From Burkholderiales bacterium (GTDB lineage Bacteria; Pseudomonadota; Gammaproteobacteria; Burkholderiales; Burkholderiaceae): a DNA stretch of 10,989 nucleotides. This document shows, piece after piece, positions 1-10,989 of this stretch; positions within the stretch are counted from its first letter, which is position 1, and every line of letters begins with the position of its first letter. Location of the stretch: positions 1 to 10,989 of the forward strand of contig CANBUA010000153.1 in NCBI GenBank assembly GCA_947372535.1. The letters run 5' to 3'. The notes beneath the pieces are model-generated. The model saw nothing but the letters and a program-made list of their open reading frames with translations, made no database searches and was not told the origin of the DNA. Made by a program: the position numbers and the translations under genes.

Positions 1-180
1 CTGCTTCAGCACAGCATCGTCAATTTGCGCAAAGAGGCAGTCATCGCGCTGGGCGAGATCCGTGATCGCTCAGCCTTGCCCGCGCTGGAGGCGGCGTTGG
101 CCGATGCCGACCCGGAAGTGCGCAAGACGGCCCGGCTGGCCATCTCGACGATCGACGCGGCTCGTCATGAGACGCTTTGA
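1..180 (+). CDS. HEAT-repeat protein, C-terminal fragment
   Basis: The reading frame is open from the first base and ends in TGA at 178-180, giving the last 59 residues of a protein that begins outside the window. The visible part is two helical hairpins of the HEAT / PBS-lyase-like type: a VNLRKEAVIALGEI segment, then DRSALPALEAALAD, then the next repeat's PEVRKTARLAI. The spacing of Val-Arg-x-x-Ala, Ala-Leu-Gly-x-Ile and the Asp before the next repeat is typical of this family. Such repeats form a curved alpha-solenoid used for protein-protein contact; some family members are lyases for bilin attachment, but most bacterial ones have no assigned reaction. The gene converges with the SGNH gene on the other strand, with only 18 bases between the two stop codons and no recognisable terminator hairpin there. 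Fold class is fairly sure; function cannot be given. Confidence 0.82.
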   Translation: MLQHSIVNLRKEAVIALGEIRDRSALPALEAALADADPEVRKTARLAISTIDAARHETL

Positions 181-198
181 GGCCGCGCGAGGCGCTGC

Positions 199-984
199 TT
201 ACTTGAAGTAGTACAGCAGCGATTCTTTCTGCACCTTCACGCTGTCGGCCTGCGCGGCCTGCATGGCGACCAACCACGCCCGGGCCATTTTTTCCTGACC
301 GGCCTGGTTCAGGTTGCAGCCATCGAAGCGATCAGCGCTGCCTAGCGCATCGGTGTCGGGGCCAGGGAAATGGTTCATCAGGTAGTTCATGGCCGCGAAG
401 GACTGTGCCTGCGCGATCTTGGGATCGGCCCGACCATGGCAACTCGACTGGTGGGCGATCAACCAGGTATGGATGGACACGTTTTGCGCGATCTCGTGCA
501 TGGCCACGCGCAAGCTGCGGGTGTAGCGCGGGGCATTGCCGCCGATGTCGGCATCGCCTTGCTGCCAAAATGCAAAATCAAAGCGCAGGCCGCGTTGCTT
601 GATCAAGGCCAGGGCCTGCTTCAGCTTGGGGTAGGCCTTGCCGCCAGGCTGCCAGTCGCTGGCCTTGGTTTGTTGCAGGCCGATGGGCATGAAGACCACC
701 TTGTCGGCCATGCCGGCTTCGATCAACTGGCGGCCCAGCGGCACCCAGGTCGAGCCGCGCCGGCAATCGGCCCAGTCCAGCGGATCGGCCGCGGGCTTCT
801 CCACGCCATCCAGGCCGATCTGGTACACGCCCTTGACAGCGGGGTAAGGGTGCTCATGACAGTTGGACGCGATGGATTCGCCCACGACAAAGATGTACAG
901 CGGCTTGGCTTGCGCCAGGCTTGCCCAGGCCAGCATGACGGGCATCAGCACCCACGAGGTCAGGCGGTTAGCAACCGATGACAT
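199..984 (-). CDS. Secreted SGNH / sialate O-acetylesterase-like protein
   Basis: A 261-residue protein with a signal peptide: a short basic start, a hydrophobic core at about 11-22 and an AQA cleavage site after residue 26, so it should act in the periplasm or outside the cell. The mature part has SGNH/SASA-type blocks: GES at 35-37 with Ser37 as the likely nucleophile (family form GQSN), WQQGDAD at 140-146 (family form WHQGESD), and DRFDGCN at 218-224, where the family has Asp-x-x-His. The catalytic His is Asn224 here (codon AAC, one base from CAC), so ordinary esterase activity is doubtful. Four cysteines (42, 74, 182, 223) could form disulfides. The ATG is preceded by GAAGGAG five bases upstream, and the start lies inside the end of the acyltransferase gene, so the two are almost surely co-translated. 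Likely role: periplasmic acyl-transfer partner or esterase for a glycan. Family assignment is good; the exact reaction is unknown. Confidence 0.78.
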   Translation of the reverse strand: MSSVANRLTSWVLMPVMLAWASLAQAKPLYIFVVGESIASNCHEHPYPAVKGVYQIGLDGVEKPAADPLDWADCRRGSTWVPLGRQLIEAGMADKVVFMPIGLQQTKASDWQPGGKAYPKLKQALALIKQRGLRFDFAFWQQGDADIGGNAPRYTRSLRVAMHEIAQNVSIHTWLIAHQSSCHGRADPKIAQAQSFAAMNYLMNHFPGPDTDALGSADRFDGCNLNQAGQEKMARAWLVAMQAAQADSVKVQKESLLYYFK

Positions 985-1972
985 AACGGCTCCTTCGGCC
1001 CAGCAGCTTTTTGATCAGGAAAACAGTGAGGAAGGCCGAAGGGATCACCACCAGTGCCTCGGCCAAGATCATGCTGACGTCGTTCGAGAAATCCAGGTGC
1101 ATCGACATGTTCGAGAACGAGCCCATGAACAGGCCGTGCACGAAAAACAGGCCGAAGCTGATGCCCGCGATGTAGCTCAGTACCGCGTTGCGCTGGTTGA
1201 AGAACTTCTCAAAACCCAGGAACACGGCGATCAACAAACCCAGCTTGCCCAGCTGCATGTGCCCCAGTTGGCCGGCATCTCTGAAAAAACTCGCGCCTGG
1301 GTCGAAGCCTGTGTAGAAAAAGCCTGAGGCCAGGAACACGACCAGGCCCAGGGCGATCCATGCCAGCGACGCGCCTGTGCTCAGCCGGTCGATGGCCTTG
1401 GCGTTCACGGCGGCCAGCACTCCCAGCAGGTAGTAGCCCAGAAAATAAGGGAAGGATAAAAAAGGATTGAGGTTCAGCACCGGCCTGGGAAAGTACAGGC
1501 TGTAGGCGATGAACCCGGCGGCCATGACGTAGAGCGCCTTGCTGTGCCGCGAGGCGTAGATGAGCGGCGAGGCCAGGTAGAACAGGATCATCATGGGGAT
1601 GAACCACAGTGGGTAAATGACAGCACCACCGACCAACAGTGACCAGCCCACGTACCCCCAGTTGCTCAGGCCCAGCAGTTGCGGATGGGCGTAGTTGATG
1701 CCTGCGGCGATCGCCAGGGTCGAGAACACCAGGTAGGGCACGACCACATACGGAATCTTCTTTTTCATGTAGCTGACAAAGTGGTACTTGCCGAACTCGA
1801 TGTGGGCGAACAGGTAGCCCGAGATGAAGATGAACCAGATGGTGCCGCCACCGAACAAGAAGAAGATGGCATTGCCCACATCGCCAGCGTAGCGGTAGGA
1901 CGTGAGGTGCGAGCACATCACGAACAGGATGGCGATCGCTCTGAAATTTTCGATGGCGTACTTGAACTTCAC
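968..1972 (-). CDS. Acyltransferase-3 family membrane protein
   Basis: A 334-residue integral membrane protein of the acyltransferase 3 family (AT3, Pfam Acyl_transf_3), which moves acetyl or other acyl groups across the inner membrane onto exported sugars such as O-antigen, capsule or glycolipid. The N-terminal signature is clear: IENFRAIAILFVMCSH, with Arg11 and His22 in the first membrane helix at the spacing expected for the catalytic pair. About ten hydrophobic segments follow, and a second conserved-type His (about 279, in GLFFVHG) lies in a late helix. The frame can be opened to a TTG at 2014, but the GTG at 1972 is preferred because AGGAG sits five bases before it and the alignable family start is VKFKYAIENFRA. 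The C-terminus overlaps the SGNH gene by 17 bases, like a split version of fused AT3-SGNH enzymes (OafB type). Acyl donor and acceptor cannot be read from the sequence. Confidence 0.9.
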   Translation of the reverse strand: MKFKYAIENFRAIAILFVMCSHLTSYRYAGDVGNAIFFLFGGGTIWFIFISGYLFAHIEFGKYHFVSYMKKKIPYVVVPYLVFSTLAIAAGINYAHPQLLGLSNWGYVGWSLLVGGAVIYPLWFIPMMILFYLASPLIYASRHSKALYVMAAGFIAYSLYFPRPVLNLNPFLSFPYFLGYYLLGVLAAVNAKAIDRLSTGASLAWIALGLVVFLASGFFYTGFDPGASFFRDAGQLGHMQLGKLGLLIAVFLGFEKFFNQRNAVLSYIAGISFGLFFVHGLFMGSFSNMSMHLDFSNDVSMILAEALVVIPSAFLTVFLIKKLLGRRSRYVIGC

Positions 1973-1976
1973 GCAG

Positions 1977-1982
1977 TCTCCT
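1977..1982 (-). promoter_or_regulatory. Ribosome binding site deciding the acyltransferase start
   Basis: Read on the minus strand, AGGAGA lies four bases before the GTG at 1972-1970. The alternative TTG start at 2014 has no comparable site, so this element supports the shorter 334-residue protein. Confidence 0.7.
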
Positions 1983-2030
1983 GGAGGGGCTGGATCGAAG
2001 GTGGGGGTGCGCAAGGTTACTGCATGCCGG

Positions 2031-6212
<4,182 letters not shown>

Positions 6213-6221
6213 GGCTGGAAA

Positions 6222-6225
6222 CTCC
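6222..6225 (-). promoter_or_regulatory. Ribosome binding site deciding the hybrid kinase start
   Basis: GGAG on the minus strand lies nine bases before the ATG at 6212-6210. The upstream GTG at 6236 has its nearest purine-rich site (GGGAGG, 6257-6252) 15 bases away, which is too far. This argues for a protein eight residues shorter than the longest frame. Confidence 0.5.
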
Positions 6226-6297
6226 GTGGCGGACACAGCCTGAACGATCGACCTCCCAGGGCCGGCACCGTGGCACCGGAGCTCCTTTGCGGGCTCT

Positions 6298-6371
6298 GTG
6301 TCCCCCTCCCCGCATGCCCATCATTATCGGGGGGCTTTTCGTGGACAAACGGAGAAATGACAGGGGGACAC
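6298..6371. repeat. 10-bp perfect inverted repeat with 54-base loop
   Basis: GTGTCCCCCT at 6298-6307 is the exact reverse complement of AGGGGGACAC at 6362-6371. The arms lie in the gene-free region between the divergent kinase and HD-GYP-like genes. The long loop makes a transcription terminator unlikely; paired operator half-sites are one option. No protein can be named as the binder. Confidence 0.5.
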
Positions 6372-6443
6372 GCGGGTTAGCCTGAGTTGCCAGGGCTGCG
6401 AACTTCAGACGGCGGCTTGTGAACTCTGTCACGGATGGTGGCG

Positions 6444-6478
6444 CCGGGCTCCCTAGACCTAGGGATGGGCAAGCCCGG
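6444..6478. repeat. Nested inverted repeat in the HD-GYP gene leader
   Basis: Outer arms CCGGGCT (6444-6450) and AGCCCGG (6472-6478) enclose an inner dyad, TCCCTAG (6450-6456) and CTAGGGA (6459-6465), with a two-base centre. The outer and inner arms share base 6450, so they are alternative rather than fully stacked pairings. The element lies about 75 bases before the likely ATG at 6554. It may be an operator or a structured 5' leader; no T-run follows, so it is not a normal intrinsic terminator. Confidence 0.5.
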
Positions 6479-6541
6479 TGGGAGGTCAACAATCGGCCGA
6501 TGGGATGGGCGCCGTTCAGTCGTCCGCAGTCTCTTGAGAGA

Positions 6542-6547
6542 AAGGGG
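6542..6547 (+). promoter_or_regulatory. Ribosome binding site deciding the HD-GYP-like start
   Basis: AAGGGG lies six bases before ATG 6554. The longer frame's GTG at 6419 has no such site, and the alignable family N-terminus starts at this Met, so the 379-residue form is preferred. Confidence 0.6.
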
Positions 6548-6553
6548 CGCGCC

Positions 6554-7693
6554 ATGCATTTGCTCAAACTGGTCCAGGATCAGCTCCACGTCGGGGTGGC
6601 CTTGCCCTGGAACGTGCGCGACGAGCGCGGGTTGCTCTTGCTGTCCTGCGGCTACCGCCTGCGCAATGACGACCAGTTGTTCACCCTGCTGGACCGGGGC
6701 GTCTATGTGGACCGCGAGGAGTTCGATGCCGTGGACCACCGCCTGAGCCTGCGCCACAAGGCGCCCGCCTCGGAACCTGTGCCTGTGCACCTGCTGCAAC
6801 TGTGGCAGCGCGCCCTCTGGCGCTTGAATACTCTGCTGCGAGCTTGCCCCGACGAGCCAGATTTCCCCGCGCACATGACGCTGCTGGCTCAGGATGTGAT
6901 CGACCTGGTCGCACGCGATTCTGATGTGGCCATCTTCCTGGCCATTCGCCAGGAGCGCCACCCCAATGCCTTCTACAGCGTGCCGCATGGTCTCTACAGC
7001 GCCGTGGCAGCCTGCCTGATGGCGCGGCGGCTCCAATGGGGCGATGCCAGCATCCTCACCCTGGTCAAAGCCGGCTTGACGATGAACTGCGCCTGCATCG
7101 ACGAGCAGGACAAGATGGCGGCTCAGGAATGCGCGCCCTCGCTCACGCAGCGGCGCCAGATCCATGACCACCCCGCACGCTCGGCCGCCTTGCTCAAAGC
7201 GGCGGGCGTGAGGGACGCGGACTGGTTGACGGCGGTGGCCCAGCACCACGAACGCACCGATGGCTCGGGTTACCCGGCGCAGGTGAGCGACGTGGCGCTC
7301 ATGGCCCAGGCGCTTCACCATGCCGATGTCTACATGGCCAAGATCAGCCCACGCAGCTACCGACCGCCCATGACCGTACAGCAGGCCGCGCGCGACCTGT
7401 TCCAGGAGGACAGGGGTGGCGCCATGTCGTCGGCCATCATCAAGGAGTTCGGCATCTACCCGCCAGGCAACTTCGTGCGCCTGCGTTCGGGTGAAATCGC
7501 CGTGGTGGTCCGGCGTGGCGATCACGCCAGCGCGCCGATCGCGGCCAGCGTGACCAACAGCGCGGGCGCACCGGTGGTCCAGACCACGCTCAGGCGCACG
7601 GCGGAAAGCCAGTACGCCATCATCGGCCTGGAGACCCAGGCCAGCCTGAACATGAAGGTACCGCCGGAACGGCTCTATGGCTTGCTGCACTGA
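6554..7693 (+). CDS. HD-GYP-like protein with degenerate HD dyad
   Basis: A 379-residue, apparently cytoplasmic protein. Residues 1-60 form an N-terminal module (HVGVALPWNVRDERG ... RGVYVD) of a type often seen ahead of HD-GYP domains in Burkholderiales. The HD-GYP-like domain spans about 125-310. His145, the HP pair at 206-207, the signature HHERTDGSGYP at 231-241 and ADVY at 257-260 are kept, but the metal-binding His-Asp expected in A-x-L-x-HDIG is Met177-Asn178, and the second Asp of DVYDA is Met261. HD-GYP domains hydrolyse cyclic di-GMP using these metal ligands, so this protein is probably not a phosphodiesterase and may instead bind nucleotide or a partner. The C-terminal IYPPGNFVRLRSGEIAVVV is also typical of the family. 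It is transcribed divergently from the hybrid kinase and converges with the peroxiredoxin gene 29 bases downstream; no terminator hairpin was seen there. Confidence 0.86.
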   Translation: MHLLKLVQDQLHVGVALPWNVRDERGLLLLSCGYRLRNDDQLFTLLDRGVYVDREEFDAVDHRLSLRHKAPASEPVPVHLLQLWQRALWRLNTLLRACPDEPDFPAHMTLLAQDVIDLVARDSDVAIFLAIRQERHPNAFYSVPHGLYSAVAACLMARRLQWGDASILTLVKAGLTMNCACIDEQDKMAAQECAPSLTQRRQIHDHPARSAALLKAAGVRDADWLTAVAQHHERTDGSGYPAQVSDVALMAQALHHADVYMAKISPRSYRPPMTVQQAARDLFQEDRGGAMSSAIIKEFGIYPPGNFVRLRSGEIAVVVRRGDHASAPIAASVTNSAGAPVVQTTLRRTAESQYAIIGLETQASLNMKVPPERLYGLLH

Positions 7694-7722
7694 ACGCCCG
7701 GCCCAGTGCCGCCCATGTCACG

Positions 7723-8364
7723 TCAGCGATTGGGCTGAGGCGTCAGGCGCAGGTAAGGCTTGACGGCCTTGTAGCCTTTGGGGAAGCGGGCCGCGATCAC
7801 TTCGGGGTCCTGCAGCGAGGGCACGATCACCACATCATCGCCATCTTGCCAATTGCCGGGCGTGGCCACGCTGTGGCGATCGGTCAGTTGCAGCGAGTCG
7901 ATCACACGCAGAATCTCGTCGAAATTGCGGCCCGTGCTGGCCGGGTAGGTGATGATCAGGCGCACCTTCTTGGCCGGGTCGATCACGAAGAGCGAGCGCA
8001 CCGTCAACGTGCTGCTGGCGTTGGGGTGGATCAGGTCGTAGAGCTCGGACACCTTGCGGTCGCCATCGGCAATGATGGGGAAGTTCACCACCGTGTTCTG
8101 GGTCTCGTTGATGTCGGGGATCCAGCGGCTGTGCGAATCCAGCGTGTCCACCGACAGGGCGATGGCCTTGACCTTGCGCTTGGTGAACTCGTCCTTGAGC
8201 TTGGCGGTCAGGCCCAGTTCGGTCGTGCACACCGGCGTGAAATCGGCCGGGTGCGAGAACAACACGCCCCAGCTGTCGCCCAGCCAGTCGTGAAAATGAA
8301 TCCGGCCTTCGGAGGAGTCCTGCTCGAAGTCGGGGGCGATGTCGCCCAGGTGAAGGCTAGCCAT
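7723..8364 (-). CDS. lsfA: 1-Cys peroxiredoxin, Prx6/LsfA type
   Basis: A 213-residue cytosolic thiol peroxidase that reduces hydrogen peroxide and organic hydroperoxides. The active-site motif SHPADFTPVCTTE covers 37-49, with Thr43 and peroxidatic Cys46; Arg123 is the likely second active-site residue. Cys46 is the only cysteine in the protein, so it is a true 1-Cys enzyme needing an outside reductant. The length and the Prx6-type C-terminal extension (GNWQDGDDVVIVPS, then RFPKGYKAVKPYLRLTPQPNR at the end) match the Prx6 group and closely resemble Pseudomonas LsfA as remembered; the symbol is given on that basis. ATG 8364 has AAAGGG seven bases upstream. The start overlaps the end of the hydrolase gene by eight bases (ATGGCTAG), so the two are translationally coupled. 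LsfA in Pseudomonas is induced by sulfate starvation; whether that holds here is inference. Confidence 0.95.
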   Translation of the reverse strand: MASLHLGDIAPDFEQDSSEGRIHFHDWLGDSWGVLFSHPADFTPVCTTELGLTAKLKDEFTKRKVKAIALSVDTLDSHSRWIPDINETQNTVVNFPIIADGDRKVSELYDLIHPNASSTLTVRSLFVIDPAKKVRLIITYPASTGRNFDEILRVIDSLQLTDRHSVATPGNWQDGDDVVIVPSLQDPEVIAARFPKGYKAVKPYLRLTPQPNR

Positions 8365-9055
8365 GGTCAGGCCCTTTCGTGTGGTGATGTGGAAAGCGGA
8401 TGGGCGGCGGGTAGAAGGTCTCGCCGGTGTCCGATGACAGGCTGCTGCGGTTCAGGCGCAGGCGCAATTGCGCCTGACGGATGAGCTGGTCCACCTTGAT
8501 GCGTGCCAGCGGCCAGGGGCCGAACCCCGATTCGGTGTTGATGTGGCCGACATCGCCCAGGTTGTGAAAACGCGTGCCCCAACGCTCGGCCCAATGGCGG
8601 GCACGTTCCAGGGGCATCCATGGGTCGTCCTGGCTGCCAATCACCGTGGCGGGAATGCCCAGGGTCTGCTTGGGCAGTTGCTCTGCCAGCTGGAACTTGA
8701 CCGGATCGGCGGGCGCGACCATCAAGGCCGAAGCGATGCTGTGGCCGGTGTGCGCGAACTGCCCGAGGTGGTGCGCCAAGGCCAGGCAGCCGAAGCTGTG
8801 GGCCACCGCCACCCATTGGGTGTGCGGGCCATGGCGCTCGATGGTGCGGGTGATCTGCTCGGCCCAGGTGGGCAGATCTGGCGTGTGCCAATCGGCCTGC
8901 TGCACGCGCACCGCATCGTGGTATTGCGTCTGCAACCAGGTCTGCCAATGCGCCTCGCCGCTGTCGCGCAAGCCGGGGATGATCAGCACGCGCACCTGCG
9001 GCTCATGGGCGCTGGCGCGGCGGCGGGACGGGGTGGGGTAGAGCGTGTCCATCAT
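8357..9055 (-). CDS. RBBP9/YdeN-family alpha/beta hydrolase
   Basis: A 232-residue cytoplasmic serine hydrolase of the RBBP9/YdeN family (Pfam Ser_hydrolase). The first strand and oxyanion region read VRVLIIPGLRDSGEAHWQTW (22-41), a family hallmark. The nucleophile elbow is AHSFG at 85-89 with Ser87; the acid is Asp143 or Asp144 in SQDDPWMP; the base is His171 in DVGHIN. The triad is therefore complete. The natural substrate of the family is mostly unknown. The C-terminal tail (about 203-232) is proline- and histidine-rich and beyond the usual domain; its last codons overlap the peroxiredoxin start. There are two Met codons in a row at the start (9055 and 9052), and AAGG lies eight bases upstream of the first. 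It is the first gene of the two-gene minus-strand unit and divergent from the XRE-cupin gene, whose control region it shares. Confidence 0.88.
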   Translation of the reverse strand: MMDTLYPTPSRRRASAHEPQVRVLIIPGLRDSGEAHWQTWLQTQYHDAVRVQQADWHTPDLPTWAEQITRTIERHGPHTQWVAVAHSFGCLALAHHLGQFAHTGHSIASALMVAPADPVKFQLAEQLPKQTLGIPATVIGSQDDPWMPLERARHWAERWGTRFHNLGDVGHINTESGFGPWPLARIKVDQLIRQAQLRLRLNRSSLSSDTGETFYPPPIRFPHHHTKGPDHG

Positions 9056-9096
9056 GCCCAGACCTTAAGGCGCACGGGCCGCCGCAGGGAAGCGAT

Positions 9097-9175
9097 GTTT
9101 GCGCATGCGAACCTGTGGAAAACACATATGCCTGGCCGCAGTCTTCATGCGCAAACCAAGCAACGGCATGCGAAA
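9097..9175. repeat. CATGCG(C)AA repeat cluster, possible operator
   Basis: GTTTGCGCATG at 9097-9107 is the exact reverse complement of CATGCGCAAAC at 9146-9156, an 11-bp inverted repeat. Related direct copies are CATGCGAA at 9104-9111, overlapping the left arm and creating the palindrome CGCATGCG at 9102-9109, and CATGCGAAA at 9167-9175. Four related elements in about 80 bases, midway between divergent genes one of which encodes a DNA-binding protein, suggest binding sites for that XRE-cupin regulator or another factor. Which protein binds is not shown by the sequence. Confidence 0.5.
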
Positions 9176-9245
9176 TGGGTTGTTCTGTTGAGGCCCTGGT
9201 CTGACTAAGGTGACGCCTTTGATCGACGCACGAACCCATCACAAC

Positions 9246-9250
9246 AAGGA
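9246..9250 (+). promoter_or_regulatory. Ribosome binding site deciding the XRE-cupin start
   Basis: AAGGA lies seven bases before ATG 9258. The in-frame GTG at 9210 lacks a site of similar quality, so the 238-residue protein is preferred over one with 16 more residues. Confidence 0.6.
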
Positions 9251-9257
9251 TGTCTCA

Positions 9258-9974
9258 ATGACCACGGTAGCCAGCGCATGGAATCAGGAGGTTCACCCGG
9301 TACCGGCCGTGACTGCCTGGGCCAAGACACCGAGCTTGCCCACCTCGACCGCACCCTTGACCGCGCCTTTGAGCGCCACGGTGCTGACGCCCGCGCGGCC
9401 TGCGGTTGATGACTCGGCCGTGTCGTCCCTCGTGGGGCGCAACCTGCGTCATTTGCGCAAGCAGCATCGATTTTCGCTGGAGGAGCTCTCCAGCCAGTGC
9501 GGCGTCTCGCGGGCCATGCTGGGCCAGATCGAGCAAGGCAAAAGCATCCCCAGCATCAAGACCTTGTGGCAAGTGGCTCAGGCCTTGGGCGTGTCGGTGT
9601 CCTGGTTTGTCGAGACCTCGCATGAGGCGCCGGTGGTGCGCATCGCGGTCTCGCCCGACAGCCACGCCACCCTGGGCTCCGGCGAGGGCGAACTGCGTTC
9701 GCTGCAGCAAGCCGGTGACGGGGCCATCGACGCGTTCTATGAACTGCGGCTGGCACCCGGCGCTGTGTTGAGCCTGCCGGCGCCGCCTGTCTCGCACCGC
9801 ATCAACGTGACTGTCTCGCAGGGCGCGCTCTCGGCCGTGGTGGACGACACGCCTTATTTGATCCAGACCCGCGAGGCCTTGCAGTACGAAGGCAAACAGG
9901 TGCTGACCTGGCGCAACGATGGCGAGGTCACGGCCCAGGCCTATGTGGTTGTGCGCTCGCTGCTGCGCGGCTGA
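9258..9974 (+). CDS. XRE-family transcriptional regulator with C-terminal cupin
   Basis: A 238-residue DNA-binding regulator. Residues 1-54 are a Pro/Thr/Ala-rich, probably disordered leader. A helix-turn-helix of XRE/HTH_3 type spans about 57-117: [20 protein letters not shown], then the turn and recognition helix [20 protein letters not shown], then [17 protein letters not shown] cupin beta-barrel follows at about 155-235 ([16 protein letters not shown] ... [15 protein letters not shown]); the metal-binding histidines of enzymatic cupins are mostly lacking, so it more likely senses a small ligand. This HTH-cupin layout is that of PuuR- and SutR-like regulators, which control small operons and often themselves. 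The gene is divergent from the hydrolase-peroxiredoxin unit and followed after 20 bases by the SfnR-like activator, so the two are probably co-transcribed. The effector is unknown. Confidence 0.92.
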   Translation: MTTVASAWNQEVHPVPAVTAWAKTPSLPTSTAPLTAPLSATVLTPARPAVDDSAVSSLVGRNLRHLRKQHRFSLEELSSQCGVSRAMLGQIEQGKSIPSIKTLWQVAQALGVSVSWFVETSHEAPVVRIAVSPDSHATLGSGEGELRSLQQAGDGAIDAFYELRLAPGAVLSLPAPPVSHRINVTVSQGALSAVVDDTPYLIQTREALQYEGKQVLTWRNDGEVTAQAYVVVRSLLRG

Positions 9975-9994
9975 GACGACGGACACACGCCACC

Positions 9995-10989
<995 letters not shown>

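Larger units (their letters stand above)
6213..6553. promoter_or_regulatory. Divergent intergenic control region, kinase / HD-GYP-like gene
   Basis: About 340 bases with no supported gene, between the divergent hybrid kinase and HD-GYP-like genes; promoters for both must lie here or very close. A plus-strand frame opens at GTG 6419 and runs into the HD-GYP-like gene, but it has no ribosome site and its first 45 codons look unlike the family. No convincing sigma-70 or sigma-54 promoter was found by eye. The region holds two inverted repeats, described separately, and a tandem octamer (CGGCACCG then TGGCACCG) at 6263-6278. Confidence 0.55.
9056..9257. promoter_or_regulatory. Divergent control region, hydrolase-peroxiredoxin / XRE-sfnR
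   Basis: About 200 gene-free bases between two divergent operons. A plus-strand frame can be opened at GTG 9210, but AAGGA seven bases before ATG 9258 supports the later start. No confident sigma-70 promoter boxes could be fixed on either strand. The most visible structure is a set of CATGCG-containing repeats, listed separately. Confidence 0.55.

Noticed and set aside
6271..6290. A possible sigma-54 promoter: TGGCAC followed by TTGC.
   Set aside because: The GG and GC elements are 15 bases apart instead of the required 10, so it does not fit a -24/-12 promoter.
6302..6338. A C-run, G-run and TTTT near 6302-6338 as a possible intrinsic terminator.
   Set aside because: It lies upstream of both divergent genes, the stem is irregular and the T-run is short, so a terminator role is not supported.
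6496..6503. GCCGATGG, resembling a sigma-28 (flagellar) -10 element ahead of the HD-GYP-like gene.
   Set aside because: No matching TAAA-type -35 element lies at the right distance upstream.
6377..7690. A 437-codon minus-strand frame opposite the HD-GYP-like gene.
   Set aside because: It is a shadow frame: the plus-strand product has the HHERTDGSGYP signature and a good ribosome site, and the minus frame has neither.
9188..9211. TTGAGG and TAAGGT as sigma-70 boxes for the XRE-cupin gene.
   Set aside because: The spacer is only 12 bases and both boxes match poorly.

Overview
The window looks like chromosomal DNA of a GC-rich betaproteobacterium, most likely of the order Burkholderiales (Rubrivivax/Leptothrix/Aquabacterium-like groups would fit). 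This rests on the strong G/C preference at third codon positions, Shine-Dalgarno-led starts and the flavour of the protein families (LsfA-type peroxiredoxin, SfnR-type sigma-54 activator, a degenerate HD-GYP protein). It is a judgement from the sequence, not a database match. No rRNA, tRNA, CRISPR array, insertion sequence or phage gene was seen.

Layout. (1) 1-180, plus strand: the tail of a HEAT-repeat protein. (2) 199-6212, minus strand, read right to left: a very large membrane-anchored hybrid histidine kinase (four PAS domains, HisKA, HATPase, two receivers, HPt), then a 57-base gap, an acyltransferase-3 membrane protein, and, overlapping it by 17 bases, a secreted SGNH/sialate-O-acetylesterase-like protein. 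The last two look like a split acyltransferase/SGNH pair that modifies an exported glycan. (3) 6213-6553: a gene-free divergent region with two clear inverted repeats. (4) 6554-7693, plus strand: an HD-GYP-like protein whose HD dyad has become Met-Asn. (5) 7723-9055, minus strand: an RBBP9/YdeN-like alpha/beta hydrolase overlapping a 1-Cys peroxiredoxin of LsfA type. (6) 9056-9257: a divergent regulatory region with repeated CATGCG-containing elements. (7) 9258-10989, plus strand: an XRE-cupin regulator followed after 20 bases by an SfnR-like sigma-54 activator, cut by the window end before its output domain.

How the parts may work together. The left half reads as signalling plus envelope modification: a multi-input phosphorelay kinase placed directly upstream of an acyl-transfer pair, with a probably non-catalytic HD-GYP protein on the other side of its promoter region. 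The right half reads as a stress or sulfur-starvation unit. LsfA was named as a sulfate-starvation-induced peroxiredoxin and SfnR as the activator of sulfone use in Pseudomonas, and here the two lie in divergent operons that share one repeat-rich control region. Both functional links are inferences from family knowledge and gene order.

The most notable points are the SGNH protein's Asn where the catalytic His is expected, the lost HD dyad in the HD-GYP protein, the shared control region of the lsfA-like and sfnR-like operons, and the inverted repeats in both divergent intergenic regions.
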